Shown: one piece after another, positions 1-6,531 of the stretch
Numbering within the stretch: position 1 is the stretch's first letter
Layout: each line of letters begins with the position of its first letter
Assembly: GCA_024224155.1 (NCBI GenBank)
Contig: JAAENP010000217.1
Span: 1 to 38,087 of the forward strand
DNA length: 38,087 nucleotides
Direction: 5' to 3'
Source: a bacterium
GTDB lineage: Bacteria > Acidobacteriota > Thermoanaerobaculia > Multivoradales > JAHEKO01
Position numbers and translations under genes: made by a program
The notes under the pieces: model-generated
What the model was told of the DNA's origin: nothing
The model's database searches: none
The model's input: the letters and a program-made list of their open reading frames with translations, nothing else

Positions 1-964
1 CGGCAGCAGCCCGCCGATCCAGAAGCTGATGGAGATGATCGAGCTGGTCGCCAAGAGAGAGGCAACCGTCCTCATCGAGGGAGAAAGCGGCACGGGGAAG
101 GAACTCGTGGCCAGGGCTCTCCACGCCTCGAGTCAGCGCGCAGAAGGCCCATTCATCCCCGTCAACAGCGGCGTCATTCCGGAGAACCTCTTCGAGAGCG
201 CCGCCTTCGGCCATGAGAAAGGCTCGTTCTCAGGCGCCGATTCCAGACACATCGGCTACTTCGAACGCGCCAGCGGAGGAACGATCTTCATCGACGATGT
301 CGATGATTTCCCCTATCAGCTACAAGTCAAGCTGCTGCGCGTTCTGCAAGAGAGAGAGCTCGAGCGGGTCGGAGGAACTGAGCCGATTCCGGTGGATGTC
401 CGTGTCGTAGCCGCCTCCAAGGTGAACCTCTGGGCAATGGTGCAGCAAGAGAGATTCCGTGAGGACCTGTACTTCCGCCTCAACATCGTTCCCATCCACG
501 TTCCCGCTTTGCGCGAACGGAAGGACGATATTCCGCTTCTGGTCGAGCATTTCCTGGAGAAGCACCAGGCGGAGGCCAAGGCCAAAGCCAGACTCTCCGA
601 GCTGTTGGGAGAGCTCATGGATTACGACTGGCCCGGAAATGTCCGACAGCTCGAGAACATCGTGCTCAGGATCATCGCTCTGCCTGAGACTGAGCAACTC
701 GGGCTCTCGGGAACAAAGGGTACCTCCGCCACGGTGCCGGCCGACACCGGAGCCCAGGCCGCCACGCCGTACCCGGCCTATACCGATTTCATCGAACAGA
801 AGGACCGGGAGATCATCCTCTGGGCCCTCGAAGAGACGCGCTTCAACACCAGCACCGCCTCCAAGATCCTGGAGATTCCGCGGTCTACCCTGAGAAGCAA
901 GATGGAGAAGTACGGAATCGGACAGCGGGAGCAGCAAGCGAACCGCCCCCGCGGAGGCCGATAA
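1..964 (+). CDS. Sigma-54-dependent transcriptional regulator (NtrC/enhancer-binding family), 5'-truncated
   Basis: The reading frame is open from base 2, so the gene begins outside the window; the ATG at 29 is internal. The visible 320 residues hold the AAA+ domain and a C-terminal Fis-type helix-turn-helix. Seen: Walker A GESGTGKE near the start; the sigma-54 contact loop as GSFSGA rather than canonical GAFTGA; Walker B as GTIFIDDVDD rather than the usual DE pair; and the conserved stretches VRVVAAS, FREDLYFRLNIVPI and PALRERKDDI. The last 45 residues (DREIILWALEETRFNT through LRSKMEKYGI) are a Fis-like DNA-binding domain. Family knowledge: such proteins hydrolyse ATP to open sigma-54 promoters. 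The receiver or sensor domain lies upstream and is not seen, so the signal is unknown. Whether it drives the sigma-54-like pilin promoter at 17113-17129 is a guess. Confidence 0.93.
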   Translation, partial: GSSPPIQKLMEMIELVAKREATVLIEGESGTGKELVARALHASSQRAEGPFIPVNSGVIPENLFESAAFGHEKGSFSGADSRHIGYFERASGGTIFIDDVDDFPYQLQVKLLRVLQERELERVGGTEPIPVDVRVVAASKVNLWAMVQQERFREDLYFRLNIVPIHVPALRERKDDIPLLVEHFLEKHQAEAKAKARLSELLGELMDYDWPGNVRQLENIVLRIIALPETEQLGLSGTKGTSATVPADTGAQAATPYPAYTDFIEQKDREIILWALEETRFNTSTASKILEIPRSTLRSKMEKYGIGQREQQANRPRGGR

Positions 965-1025
965 CCATTCGGTTGCCGGTCATGCACTAGGTGGAGTCGC
1001 GAAGGCCAGGGCCTATTTGAACAAT

Positions 1026-1125
1026 TGGCGGAAGCGCATGGGAATCGAACCCACCCTCGACGCAGCATCCTGCGCCAAATAACGGTTTTGAAGACCGCAG
1101 GAGGCACCAGCCCCCGAGCGCTTCC
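1026..1125 (-). tRNA. selC: Selenocysteine tRNA (anticodon TCA), CCA encoded
   Basis: Read on the minus strand the segment begins GGAAGCGC and ends GCGCTTCC followed by GCCA, giving an 8-bp acceptor stem, a discriminator G and a genomically encoded CCA. The anticodon arm reads CGGT-CTTCAAA-ACCG, which places TCA (reads UGA) at 34-36. The T arm contains GGTTCGATTCC. The variable arm is long (stem GGCGCA/TGCGTC). The D arm has the extended GGGGGC/GCCTCC stem typical of tRNA-Sec. Total length is 100 nt, as expected for bacterial tRNA-Sec. It follows the fmdB-like gene on the same strand with a 55-nt gap and may be co-transcribed. It implies that the genome encodes SelA/SelB/SelD and at least one selenoprotein; none of these is in this window. 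Confidence 0.95.
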
Positions 1126-1180
1126 GTTGCGAATTGTACTGTGAGCGGCGCCCGGCCGCCCCACCCTTCGGCTAGGCCGC

Positions 1181-1387
1181 TCAGGTGAAGCCGGAGCCGG
1201 CACCGCATCCTCGTGCCGAAGCAGCGGCGGCCTTGCCGTCCGAGCTGCTGGCGAAGGTCGAAAACTGCTTTTCGACTTCTGCTGCTTCACACTTTGGGCA
1301 GGCCAGGCCGTCGGCACCCTCGCCGATTCTCTGGAGGATCTCGAAGCGGTGGCCGCACTCGGTGCAACTGTATTCGTAGAGGGGCAT
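1181..1387 (-). CDS. FmdB-family zinc-ribbon protein
   Basis: A 68-residue protein starting [17 protein letters not shown], the classic FmdB/CxxC regulatory-type N-terminus. Two CxxC knuckles, CTEC (about residues 8-11) and CPKC (about 38-41), should bind one zinc. The C-terminus is a flexible Ala/Ser/Gly tail ending GCGAGSGFT. The ATG at 1385-1387 is chosen over the longer open frame because MPLYEY is the conserved family start and a GGAG lies about 8 nt upstream. Family function is poorly defined; it was named from formamide/amide utilisation regulators. The stop codon is TGA and selC lies 55 nt downstream on the same strand. UGA readthrough would add only two residues before TAG, so it is read as a true stop. 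Confidence 0.9.
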   Translation of the reverse strand: MPLYEYSCTECGHRFEILQRIGEGADGLACPKCEAAEVEKQFSTFASSSDGKAAAASARGCGAGSGFT

Positions 1388-1426
1388 GGTCTGTCTCCGG
1401 AGGAATTCTAGCTGTCGCGGCGAAGA

Positions 1427-1454
1427 CGGTCGAGACGGAGCTCGACCGCTACAG
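1427..1454. repeat. Intergenic inverted-repeat element (CGGTCGAG / CTCGACCG)
   Basis: Eight-base arms CGGTCGAG (1427-1434) and CTCGACCG (1441-1448) flank a 6-base loop, followed by CTACAG. A second, degenerate half (CTCGACCGCC ... CTACAG) follows at about 1474-1497. The GACCGCT...TAG core recurs in the elements at 7751-7790 and 23367-23398, suggesting a dispersed REP-like family. The intergenic span 1388-1660 contains this, the next repeat and the response-regulator promoter, but no convincing gene. Confidence 0.5.
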
Positions 1455-1542
1455 TGGAAACGAGCGCGACCGAGCTCGACCGCCATACGGGCTACAGGGG
1501 GAAACGGTAGCGAGGAAGGCGGTATTCCCCACCGAAGCAGGG

Positions 1543-1568
1543 GATTCTTCGCTTGCGCTCAGAATGAC
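1543..1568. repeat. Short REP-like palindromic element
   Basis: The segment has imperfect inverted arms ATTCTTCGC and GCTCAGAAT around a TTGC loop. It resembles the small ATTCT...AGAAT palindromes dispersed between genes in many bacterial genomes. It sits in the fmdB/response-regulator intergenic region, with no sign of coding. Confidence 0.5.
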
Positions 1569-1619
1569 GGCAGAAAGCACCGAACCACACGAAGGTCCCG
1601 AGCGTAGCTACCTCGGAAT

Positions 1620-1638
1620 CCGTGAAGGTTCCGTGAAG
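1620..1638 (+). promoter_or_regulatory. Tandem CCGTGAAG direct repeat, likely OmpR/PhoB-type operator
   Basis: CCGTGAAG occurs at 1620-1627 and again at 1631-1638, an 11-bp period. That is one helical turn, the spacing bound by head-to-tail dimers of PhoB/OmpR winged-helix regulators. It ends 22 bp before the ATG of a regulator of exactly that family, so autoregulation is the simplest inference. The exact binding protein is not shown by sequence. Confidence 0.5.
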
Positions 1639-1660
1639 ACTTCCCGCTAGGATCCTCTCG

Positions 1661-2341
1661 ATGAAGAAGCGTCGCAGCGTGCTCGTCATCGAGGACGACC
1701 CCGATATCGCCGGGTTGGTCGAGCTGCACTTGCGCGATCTCGACTGCGCCACCGATATCGCTGCGGACGGGACTCGGGGCCTCGAGTTTGCCGAGAGCAA
1801 CGACTACGATCTCATCGTCCTCGACCTCATGCTTCCGGGGCTCGACGGCCTCGAGATCTGCAAACGCGTTCGCGCCGGCTCGCGCGGGCACGTGCCGATT
1901 CTCATGCTCACCGCGAAGTCGACCGAGCTCGATCGGATCCTGGGTCTCGAGGTCGGCGCCGACGACTACCTGACCAAACCGTTCAGCATCCTCGAGTTGG
2001 TGGCGCGGGCCAAGGCCCTGTTTCGCCGGGTCGAGCAGCTGGCGAAGCCGGATTCGGCGGAGCCCGAATCCATCACGCACGCGGACCTGTCGATCGACCG
2101 GGCCCGGCGCCGTGTCACCGTGGCCGGCCACCAGGTGCAGCTCACCGCCAAGGAGTTCGATCTTCTCTACCATTTCGCTTCGCACCCCGGCAGGGTCTTC
2201 ACCCGGAGCCAGCTCCTGGACGAGGTCTGGGGTTACGCTCACGAAGGCTACGAGCACACGGTCAACTCGCATATCAACCGGCTGCGAGCGAAGATCGAGC
2301 CCGATCCGGCCCGTCCCCGCTTCATCGAAACCGTCTGGGGC
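1661..2341 (+). pseudogene. OmpR/PhoB-family response regulator, C-terminus lost at a chimeric junction
   Basis: The first 227 codons encode a receiver domain: acidic pocket E11-D12-D13, phospho-acceptor D55 in VLDLMLPG, T84 in LMLTAKS, K106 in DYLTKPF. A winged-helix DNA-binding domain follows (about 140-227: LTAKEFDLLYHF, HPGRVFTRSQLLDEVWG, VNSHINRLRAKIE, RFIETVWG). The family continues with a VGYRF-type terminal strand, but here the frame changes after WG to unrelated RRRLARVHG... and runs on to 2722. From about 2337 another frame encodes the end of a different protein. The normal last few residues and any downstream sensor kinase are therefore missing. The start ATG has AGGA 8 nt upstream. 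The product may fold almost completely, but with a foreign tail. Alternative: an assembly join. Confidence 0.85.
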
Positions 2342-2651
2342 CGGCGGCGGCTCGCGCGTGTTCACGGTTCTCGGAATGCTGGTGACGACCAACGACACCG
2401 TCTACTCGGCCCGCAGCAAGGTGAATCGGAGCAAGACGTTCTACGGCGATGCCTACGATGCCGGCAGCGAGGCCAACACCCTGAGCTGCAGTCACATTCC
2501 GGGTCCGCCGTGCGGCAACGGCGGCGTCCGGGTGACCAACGGCGCCGAGGGCACAGTGACCATCAGTCAGGGCATCAATCGCGGTTCGCTGCGGCCCTTC
2601 GATTGGCGCAACCCGGTGATGAAGGTCAAGGTCAAGCGCGTCAGCGAGTAG
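2337..2651 (+). pseudogene. Spondin_N-domain protein, C-terminal fragment
   Basis: In the frame offset from the response regulator, codons from about 2337 read GGGSRVFTVLGMLVTTNDTV, then AGSEANTLSCSHIPGPPCG, GAEGTVTISQGI and FDWRNPVMKVKVKRVSE, stopping at TAG 2649-2651. The 'GSE.N...HIPGP...GAEG.V.I..GI...WRNPV..V.V.R' pattern is the C-terminal half of bacterial Spondin_N domains, secreted proteins of unknown role. No start codon, signal peptide or N-terminal half is present. The fragment begins exactly where response-regulator homology ends, within a GGGGCCGGCGGCGGC tract that could have served as a microhomology. It is followed by a strong hairpin at 2668-2692. Confidence 0.7.
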
Positions 2652-2667
2652 GTCGCCGGAGTCGGGA

Positions 2668-2692
2668 GGGGACACGAAGGAATCGTGTCCCC
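2668..2692. terminator. Hairpin terminator between convergent genes
   Basis: Perfect 10-bp arms GGGGACACGA (2668-2677) and TCGTGTCCCC (2683-2692) with loop AGGAA. It lies between the stop of the spondin fragment (plus) and the stop of the cytochrome-like lipoprotein (minus). There is no T-run on either side, so intrinsic termination is plausible rather than certain; it may be bidirectional. Confidence 0.6.
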
Positions 2693-2696
2693 GATG

Positions 2697-3560
2697 CTAG
2701 TTGTTCGGCGCGCCGGCGTTGATCCAGGAGATCAGCCGGGCGAGCTCGGCATCGGTGAGAAACGGCCCGCCCTCGGGCATGCGCTCACCGCTGATGTCGG
2801 CGTCGCCGCGGAGCTTCTTGACGATGTAGCTCGCCTCGGGATCTCCCGGCTCGACCCGATCGAACTGGGGCATCTGGCTGGAGGGCTCGTTGACCAGTTC
2901 CCCGAAGCTCATGCCCTCGGCCAGAACCAGGCCGGCACTGGCGCTGTCGGCATTGTGACAGCCGAAGGAGTCGCAGGTCGGCGTGAAGATATCGTTCTGT
3001 AGCGCGGTCAGCGTCGCCGCACCGCCGCCACCTCCCGCGGCACACTCCGGAATGCTCTTCAAGGCGCCCTTGTTCTCGGCCAAATCGACACACAACGTCA
3101 GTTCGGTGCCTTCTTCGAGGTCGTTACCCGCGGGCATCAAGGTCACCATCATCAAGGAGTCGGCCGAGATGTCTTTCTTGATCTTCTTCCTGGCCGAGAA
3201 TGTCCCGTCGGCCTTGATCTTGAGCTTGAGCGTGACTTTCTGTTGCTGCCTGCCGGTGTTCATGTCCTCGAACTTCGCGACGACCGTGGCCGTCGCCGGC
3301 AGCGTGCCACCAGCCGGCGCGGTCGCCACCCCGGATACTTCGACCCAGCGCTTCTTGAGCTTGACCGAGGCCGGGAAAAACCAGGTGTGAATCAGAGTGG
3401 CCTGCCCCTTGGTCAAGGTCTCGGTCAACTTGAAGAAGGTCTTTAGGCGTTGGAAGTTGTCGCCGGTGAAGTCCGGCGCGCAGCTCTGAGCGAGCACCGC
3501 CACGCAGAGTGTTGCGAGGACGAAGAGCGTACGGAGTCCGGGACGACGTGGATCTCTCAT
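2697..3560 (-). CDS. Secreted lipoprotein with cytochrome-c-like C-x4-CH domain
   Basis: A 287-residue protein. Residues 10-27 form a signal peptide ending LAQSC, so C27 is a probable lipidation site. Residues 30-165 are Lys/Thr-rich beta-type sequence of no recognised family. After a poly-Gly linker (176-180) the C-terminal 100 residues resemble the heme-binding domains common in Planctomycetes, Myxococcota and Acidobacteriota: C196-DSFG-C201-H202 (C-x4-CH), AGLVL, PGDPEASYIVKKL, the possible distal ligand in ERMPEGGP, and LTDAELARLISWINAGAP. The ATG at 3558-3560 has AGGA about 10 nt upstream. It stands alone on the minus strand; no partner oxidase is nearby. Inference: a periplasmic or cell-surface electron-transfer or heme lipoprotein. 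Confidence 0.82.
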   Translation of the reverse strand: MRDPRRPGLRTLFVLATLCVAVLAQSCAPDFTGDNFQRLKTFFKLTETLTKGQATLIHTWFFPASVKLKKRWVEVSGVATAPAGGTLPATATVVAKFEDMNTGRQQQKVTLKLKIKADGTFSARKKIKKDISADSLMMVTLMPAGNDLEEGTELTLCVDLAENKGALKSIPECAAGGGGGAATLTALQNDIFTPTCDSFGCHNADSASAGLVLAEGMSFGELVNEPSSQMPQFDRVEPGDPEASYIVKKLRGDADISGERMPEGGPFLTDAELARLISWINAGAPNN

Positions 3561-3670
3561 GGCCGGGTTTCCTGAGGCGCGGTGGAGTTTCAGAAGCCGT
3601 GCGACTGCGCGCCCAGCGCACCCCCGGATTGTCGCAAATTCGGCGCCCGGGTGAAACCCCGCCGGATGCT

Positions 3671-4390
3671 CTAAACCATGGTGACGAGCTCGGAACTCGG
3701 CAGGTGGGAGGCGCTGTTGAAGGTCTTCAGCCGCAGCCCTCTGGGGCCGGGCAGAAGCTCGGTAACCGCCGTGTTCTGGACCTTCCAGGTGAGCTCGATC
3801 GCCCGGCCATCATCGAGCCCGAGCGCCGCGGCCGCGGCAACGCCCGCGGGGCCGCCCGAGGTGAAGACCGCGACGTTCTGGCCCGGGCGCGCGGCGGCAG
3901 CCAACTCGTCGAGGCCCGCCTCCACCCGGGCCCGGAAAGCCTGCCAGGGCTCGAGGCTGTTGCTCCTGAGCGACAGCTCGCCGCGGGCCCAGAGGTGGGT
4001 GATGTAGCGATAGGCCTTCCAGAAGACCACGAAATCGGGCTCGGAGCCGCCCTCGAGCACCTCGACCCAGGCGCCGATCCTCGGGTCGGTCGCGCGCAGC
4101 TCGTCGAGAGCCGCCAGAACCACCTCGTAGCCCGAGTGCTCGTCGAACGCTTCGGCCGGCTCGAGCTCGGGCCAGGTGCCGCCGGCATCGGTAAAGGCCC
4201 GGCCGGTTGCCTCGGCGGTCTCGCGGTGGCGTCGGCCGGTCCCGGCCAACACCCGATCGATCTCGAGACCGCGCCCGGCCCAGTGCTCTCCGAGAATTCG
4301 GGACTGGTACTTGCCCAAGTCGGAAAGCCGGTCGTAGTCGTCGGAACCGGCGGAGGCCTGGCCGTGGCGAACGAGCAGAAGGCGGCTCAT
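3671..4390 (-). CDS. Histidine phosphatase family protein (phosphoglycerate mutase-like)
   Basis: A 239-residue protein with the family's catalytic RHG at residues 8-10 (LLLVRHGQAS). Further family features are TGRRHRETAEATGRAF (the conserved Arg region), the general-acid region near AEAFDEH, and a second His-region equivalent around VAVFTSGGPAGVAAAAALG, where the usual 'SHG' reads TSGG. That missing second histidine weakens any specific catalytic claim. No signal peptide, so cytoplasmic. It is the last gene of a four-gene minus-strand operon and its ATG overlaps the upstream SDR stop by 4 nt (translational coupling). Context suggests action on a phosphorylated acyl intermediate of the pathway, but the substrate is unknown. 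Confidence 0.85.
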   Translation of the reverse strand: MSRLLLVRHGQASAGSDDYDRLSDLGKYQSRILGEHWAGRGLEIDRVLAGTGRRHRETAEATGRAFTDAGGTWPELEPAEAFDEHSGYEVVLAALDELRATDPRIGAWVEVLEGGSEPDFVVFWKAYRYITHLWARGELSLRSNSLEPWQAFRARVEAGLDELAAAARPGQNVAVFTSGGPAGVAAAAALGLDDGRAIELTWKVQNTAVTELLPGPRGLRLKTFNSASHLPSSELVTMV

Positions 4391-4776
4391 GGATCCTCGA
4401 AGCTCATCACCTCGTTGGCGAAGAACTTGGCGCGCAGTCGCCTCATCCCCGCCAGCCAGCGGTCGTAGTCCGCGGCTTTACGCTCGAAGTAGGTCCTGAC
4501 CTCCGAAAACGCAACGCCGGCATTCGAGCAGAGGAGATCGATCGGACCGAGCTCGGTTTCGGTGCGCTCGACCGCCCGCCGAATGTCCTCCTCCTTCGAC
4601 ACGTCGACCTCGAGGGCGAGGCCACCGATCGACGCGGCCACGTCCCGGGCGCCGGGCTCGTCGAGGTCGGCAACCGCCACTGCCGTCGCACCCTCAGCGT
4701 GAAAACGCTCGGCCAGCGCCCGACCGATGCCGTGAGCGCCCCCGGTGATCAATGTGATCTTGTCTTTCAGTCTCAT
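4387..4776 (-). pseudogene. Short-chain dehydrogenase/reductase with large internal deletion
   Basis: The 129-residue frame starts as a normal SDR: DKITLITGGAHGIGRALAERF (NAD(P)-binding TGxxxGIG, residues 11-18), VAVADLDE, and NAG at residues 85-87 after a short acidic stretch. From about residue 92 (base ~4500) it jumps directly to a typical SDR C-terminal tail, VRTYFERKAADYDRWLAGMRRLR. The middle of the fold, including the catalytic Ser and YxxxK, is absent; family members are about 250-280 residues. The reading frame is kept, so a short protein may be made, but it cannot be an active SDR. It sits between the MaoC gene (43-nt gap) and the histidine phosphatase (4-nt overlap). Either a true in-frame deletion or an assembly collapse. 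Confidence 0.8.
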
Positions 4777-4819
4777 CCTGATTGGTCACCTAGTTCCAAC
4801 GGGAATTCGATTATGTGAA

Positions 4820-5281
4820 TCATGCGGTGACGAACAGAGAGAGGGTCTCGGCCAGCAGTGCCGGTTTCTGCTGACCTTCGATCTCGACGGCGACTTCCGC
4901 CGTCACCAGAAGCCGACCACTGTTCTTCTCCCGCACCTCGATGATCTTGAAATGCGCCCGGACCCGGCTTCCCGCCTGAACCGGCTGCAGGAAGCGGACT
5001 CTGTTCAAGCCGTAGTTGACCGCCATGACGGTGTCTTCGGGCACGACGGTGATCTCCTCCAGAAGCCTCGGAAGAAGGGAGAGCGTCAGGAATCCGTGCG
5101 CGACGGTGCCGCCGAAGGGGGTCCCAGCTGCGCGCTCCGGGTCGATGTGAATGAACTGATGGTCTTCGGTCGCATTGGCAAAGTCGTTGATGCGCTCCTG
5201 GGCGATCTCGAACCACTCGGAGGGAGCCGACTCCCACCCCGCCATACTCAGCAACTCGTCCCTGGGAACCACTCTAGGCAT
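4820..5281 (-). CDS. MaoC-family (R)-specific enoyl-CoA hydratase/dehydratase
   Basis: A 153-residue hot-dog-fold protein. The hydratase-2 signature is seen at residues 33-64: DFANATEDHQFIHID with catalytic candidates D40 and H45, then GTPFGGTVAHGFLTLSLLP. The start at 5281 is chosen because AAGGAG lies 6 nt upstream; the longer frame upstream has no family similarity. Family role: reversible hydration of trans-2-enoyl-CoA to 3-hydroxyacyl-CoA. Here it is second in the operon behind the APH-type kinase (28-nt gap). It would handle the enoyl-CoA produced by the divergent acyl-CoA dehydrogenase. Confidence 0.92.
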   Translation of the reverse strand: MPRVVPRDELLSMAGWESAPSEWFEIAQERINDFANATEDHQFIHIDPERAAGTPFGGTVAHGFLTLSLLPRLLEEITVVPEDTVMAVNYGLNRVRFLQPVQAGSRVRAHFKIIEVREKNSGRLLVTAEVAVEIEGQQKPALLAETLSLFVTA

Positions 5282-5309
5282 TCGATCTCCTTCGATTCTC
5301 GATGATGAC

Positions 5310-6404
5310 TCAGGCGAAGAGCCTGTCGATCCGGCCCTTCGAGATTGCCTGGCTCGCAACAACTCCGCACAAACGAACGCCTTCGATCAGCGAGGCGAAG
5401 CGCCGGTCTCGTGTGTCGCCGCGCTGGTAGCGCGCGTAGATCTGTTGGATGATGACCGCGATCTTGAACAGGCCGTAGACGTAGTAGAAGACCAAGTGCT
5501 CGAGCGAGCGCCCGGTCACTCCCGCGTAGCGCTCGGAGATCTCGAGTCGAGATGGGTTGCCGGGAATCGTCGTCGGGCTCAGCTTGAGCTCGAGCATCTC
5601 CGGCGGATCCTCCGGGTCGACCCAGTAGCCAAGCGAGGTTCCCAGGTCCATCAGGGGATCGCCGAGGGTCGCCATCTCCCAATCGAGTACCGCCACTACT
5701 CGGCTCAGGTCCTCCGGATCGAGCACCAGATTGTCGTACTTGAAGTCGTTGTGAATCAGCGCGGCTTCTTCTTGCTCGGGCAGGTGGGCCACGAGCCAGG
5801 CGGCGGCCCTTTCGATCGCCGCGACGTCGTCGGTCCGGGCGGCGTCGTAGCGCCGAGCCCAACCTTCGACCTGCCGCCGGATATAGCCTTCCGGCCGGCC
5901 GAGATCGGCAAGGCCGACGCGCTCGTAGTCGACCGCGTGCAGCTCGGCCAGAGTGTCTACCAGCGAACCCGCAACCGCCGCCATCGTAGCCGGCTCGGGC
6001 TCGAGCTCCGCGGGCATCCGCGGTCGCAGAATCACGCCCGCGACCCGCTCCATCAGATAGAACGGCGCGCCCAGCACTTCGGCATCTTCGCAGTAGACGA
6101 GCGTTCTGGGGGCCTTGGAGTAGCTTCCGGCCAGTGCCGTGAGAATCCGAAACTCGCGCCCCATGTCGTGGGCGGATTTGATCTTGGCCCCGAACGGCGG
6201 CCGGCGTAGGACCAGCTCGACATCGGCGATCGAGACCAGATAGGTCAGGTTCGAGAAGCCGCTGGGAAACTGGCTTACCCGCAGATCGCCTTCCGACCAG
6301 GGCAGCTCGGGCAGCTCGCGGCTCAAATAAGCGCTCAGCCGCTCGGTGTCGAGCTCTTCGCCACTGCGCACCGCTGCGGGTCGATCGACAGGCGAGGAGG
6401 TCAT
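5310..6404 (-). CDS. APH-type phosphotransferase, LvaA/ACAD10-11 kinase-domain family
   Basis: A 364-residue kinase-like protein. N-lobe: FPSGFSNLTYLV (47-58) and the ELVLRRPP strand. C-lobe: Brenner motif HNDFKYDN (218-225, catalytic D220) and metal-binding DWEMATLGDP (241-250). The GxSNLTY/LRRPP/DWE set is that of the acyl-CoA-cluster phosphotransferases, not antibiotic kinases. Family knowledge: LvaA of Pseudomonas putida and the kinase domain of human ACAD11 phosphorylate 4-hydroxyacyl-CoA. The start at 6404 (MTSSPVDR) removes a hydrophobic upstream extension that overlaps the divergent gene's 5' end. It heads the minus-strand operon kinase - MaoC - SDR - histidine phosphatase, with the acyl-CoA dehydrogenase divergent 127 bp away. 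Confidence 0.9.
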   Translation of the reverse strand: MTSSPVDRPAAVRSGEELDTERLSAYLSRELPELPWSEGDLRVSQFPSGFSNLTYLVSIADVELVLRRPPFGAKIKSAHDMGREFRILTALAGSYSKAPRTLVYCEDAEVLGAPFYLMERVAGVILRPRMPAELEPEPATMAAVAGSLVDTLAELHAVDYERVGLADLGRPEGYIRRQVEGWARRYDAARTDDVAAIERAAAWLVAHLPEQEEAALIHNDFKYDNLVLDPEDLSRVVAVLDWEMATLGDPLMDLGTSLGYWVDPEDPPEMLELKLSPTTIPGNPSRLEISERYAGVTGRSLEHLVFYYVYGLFKIAVIIQQIYARYQRGDTRDRRFASLIEGVRLCGVVASQAISKGRIDRLFA

Positions 6405-6456
6405 TCGGACGGGATCCACGTAGACTTCTGGTCCGGCAAGGGCGAGCGTCGACGAT

Positions 6457-6483
6457 ATCAGCAGCATCAGCAGCATCAGCAGC
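6457..6483. repeat. Three tandem copies of a 9-bp unit in a divergent promoter
   Basis: ATCAGCAGC is repeated exactly three times between the start codons of the divergent kinase (6404) and acyl-CoA dehydrogenase (6532) genes. Slippage here would change promoter spacing in 9-bp steps. No factor-binding motif is recognised. Confidence 0.75.
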
Positions 6484-6531
6484 CGGGCGGCAGACGGCGC
6501 AGCCAACTGCAAGCACGAAAAGGCGAACCAG

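Noticed and set aside
1140-1183. UGA stop of the fmdB-like gene as a selenocysteine codon, given the adjacent selC
   Set aside because: Readthrough would add only two alanines before TAG, and no convincing SECIS hairpin with an apical GG loop is seen.
3599-3621. Hairpin GTGCG-A-CTG / CAG-CGCAC upstream of the cytochrome-like gene
   Set aside because: Bulged stem without a T-run, between two same-strand minus genes; it may be a chance GC-rich fold and is not strong enough to call a terminator.
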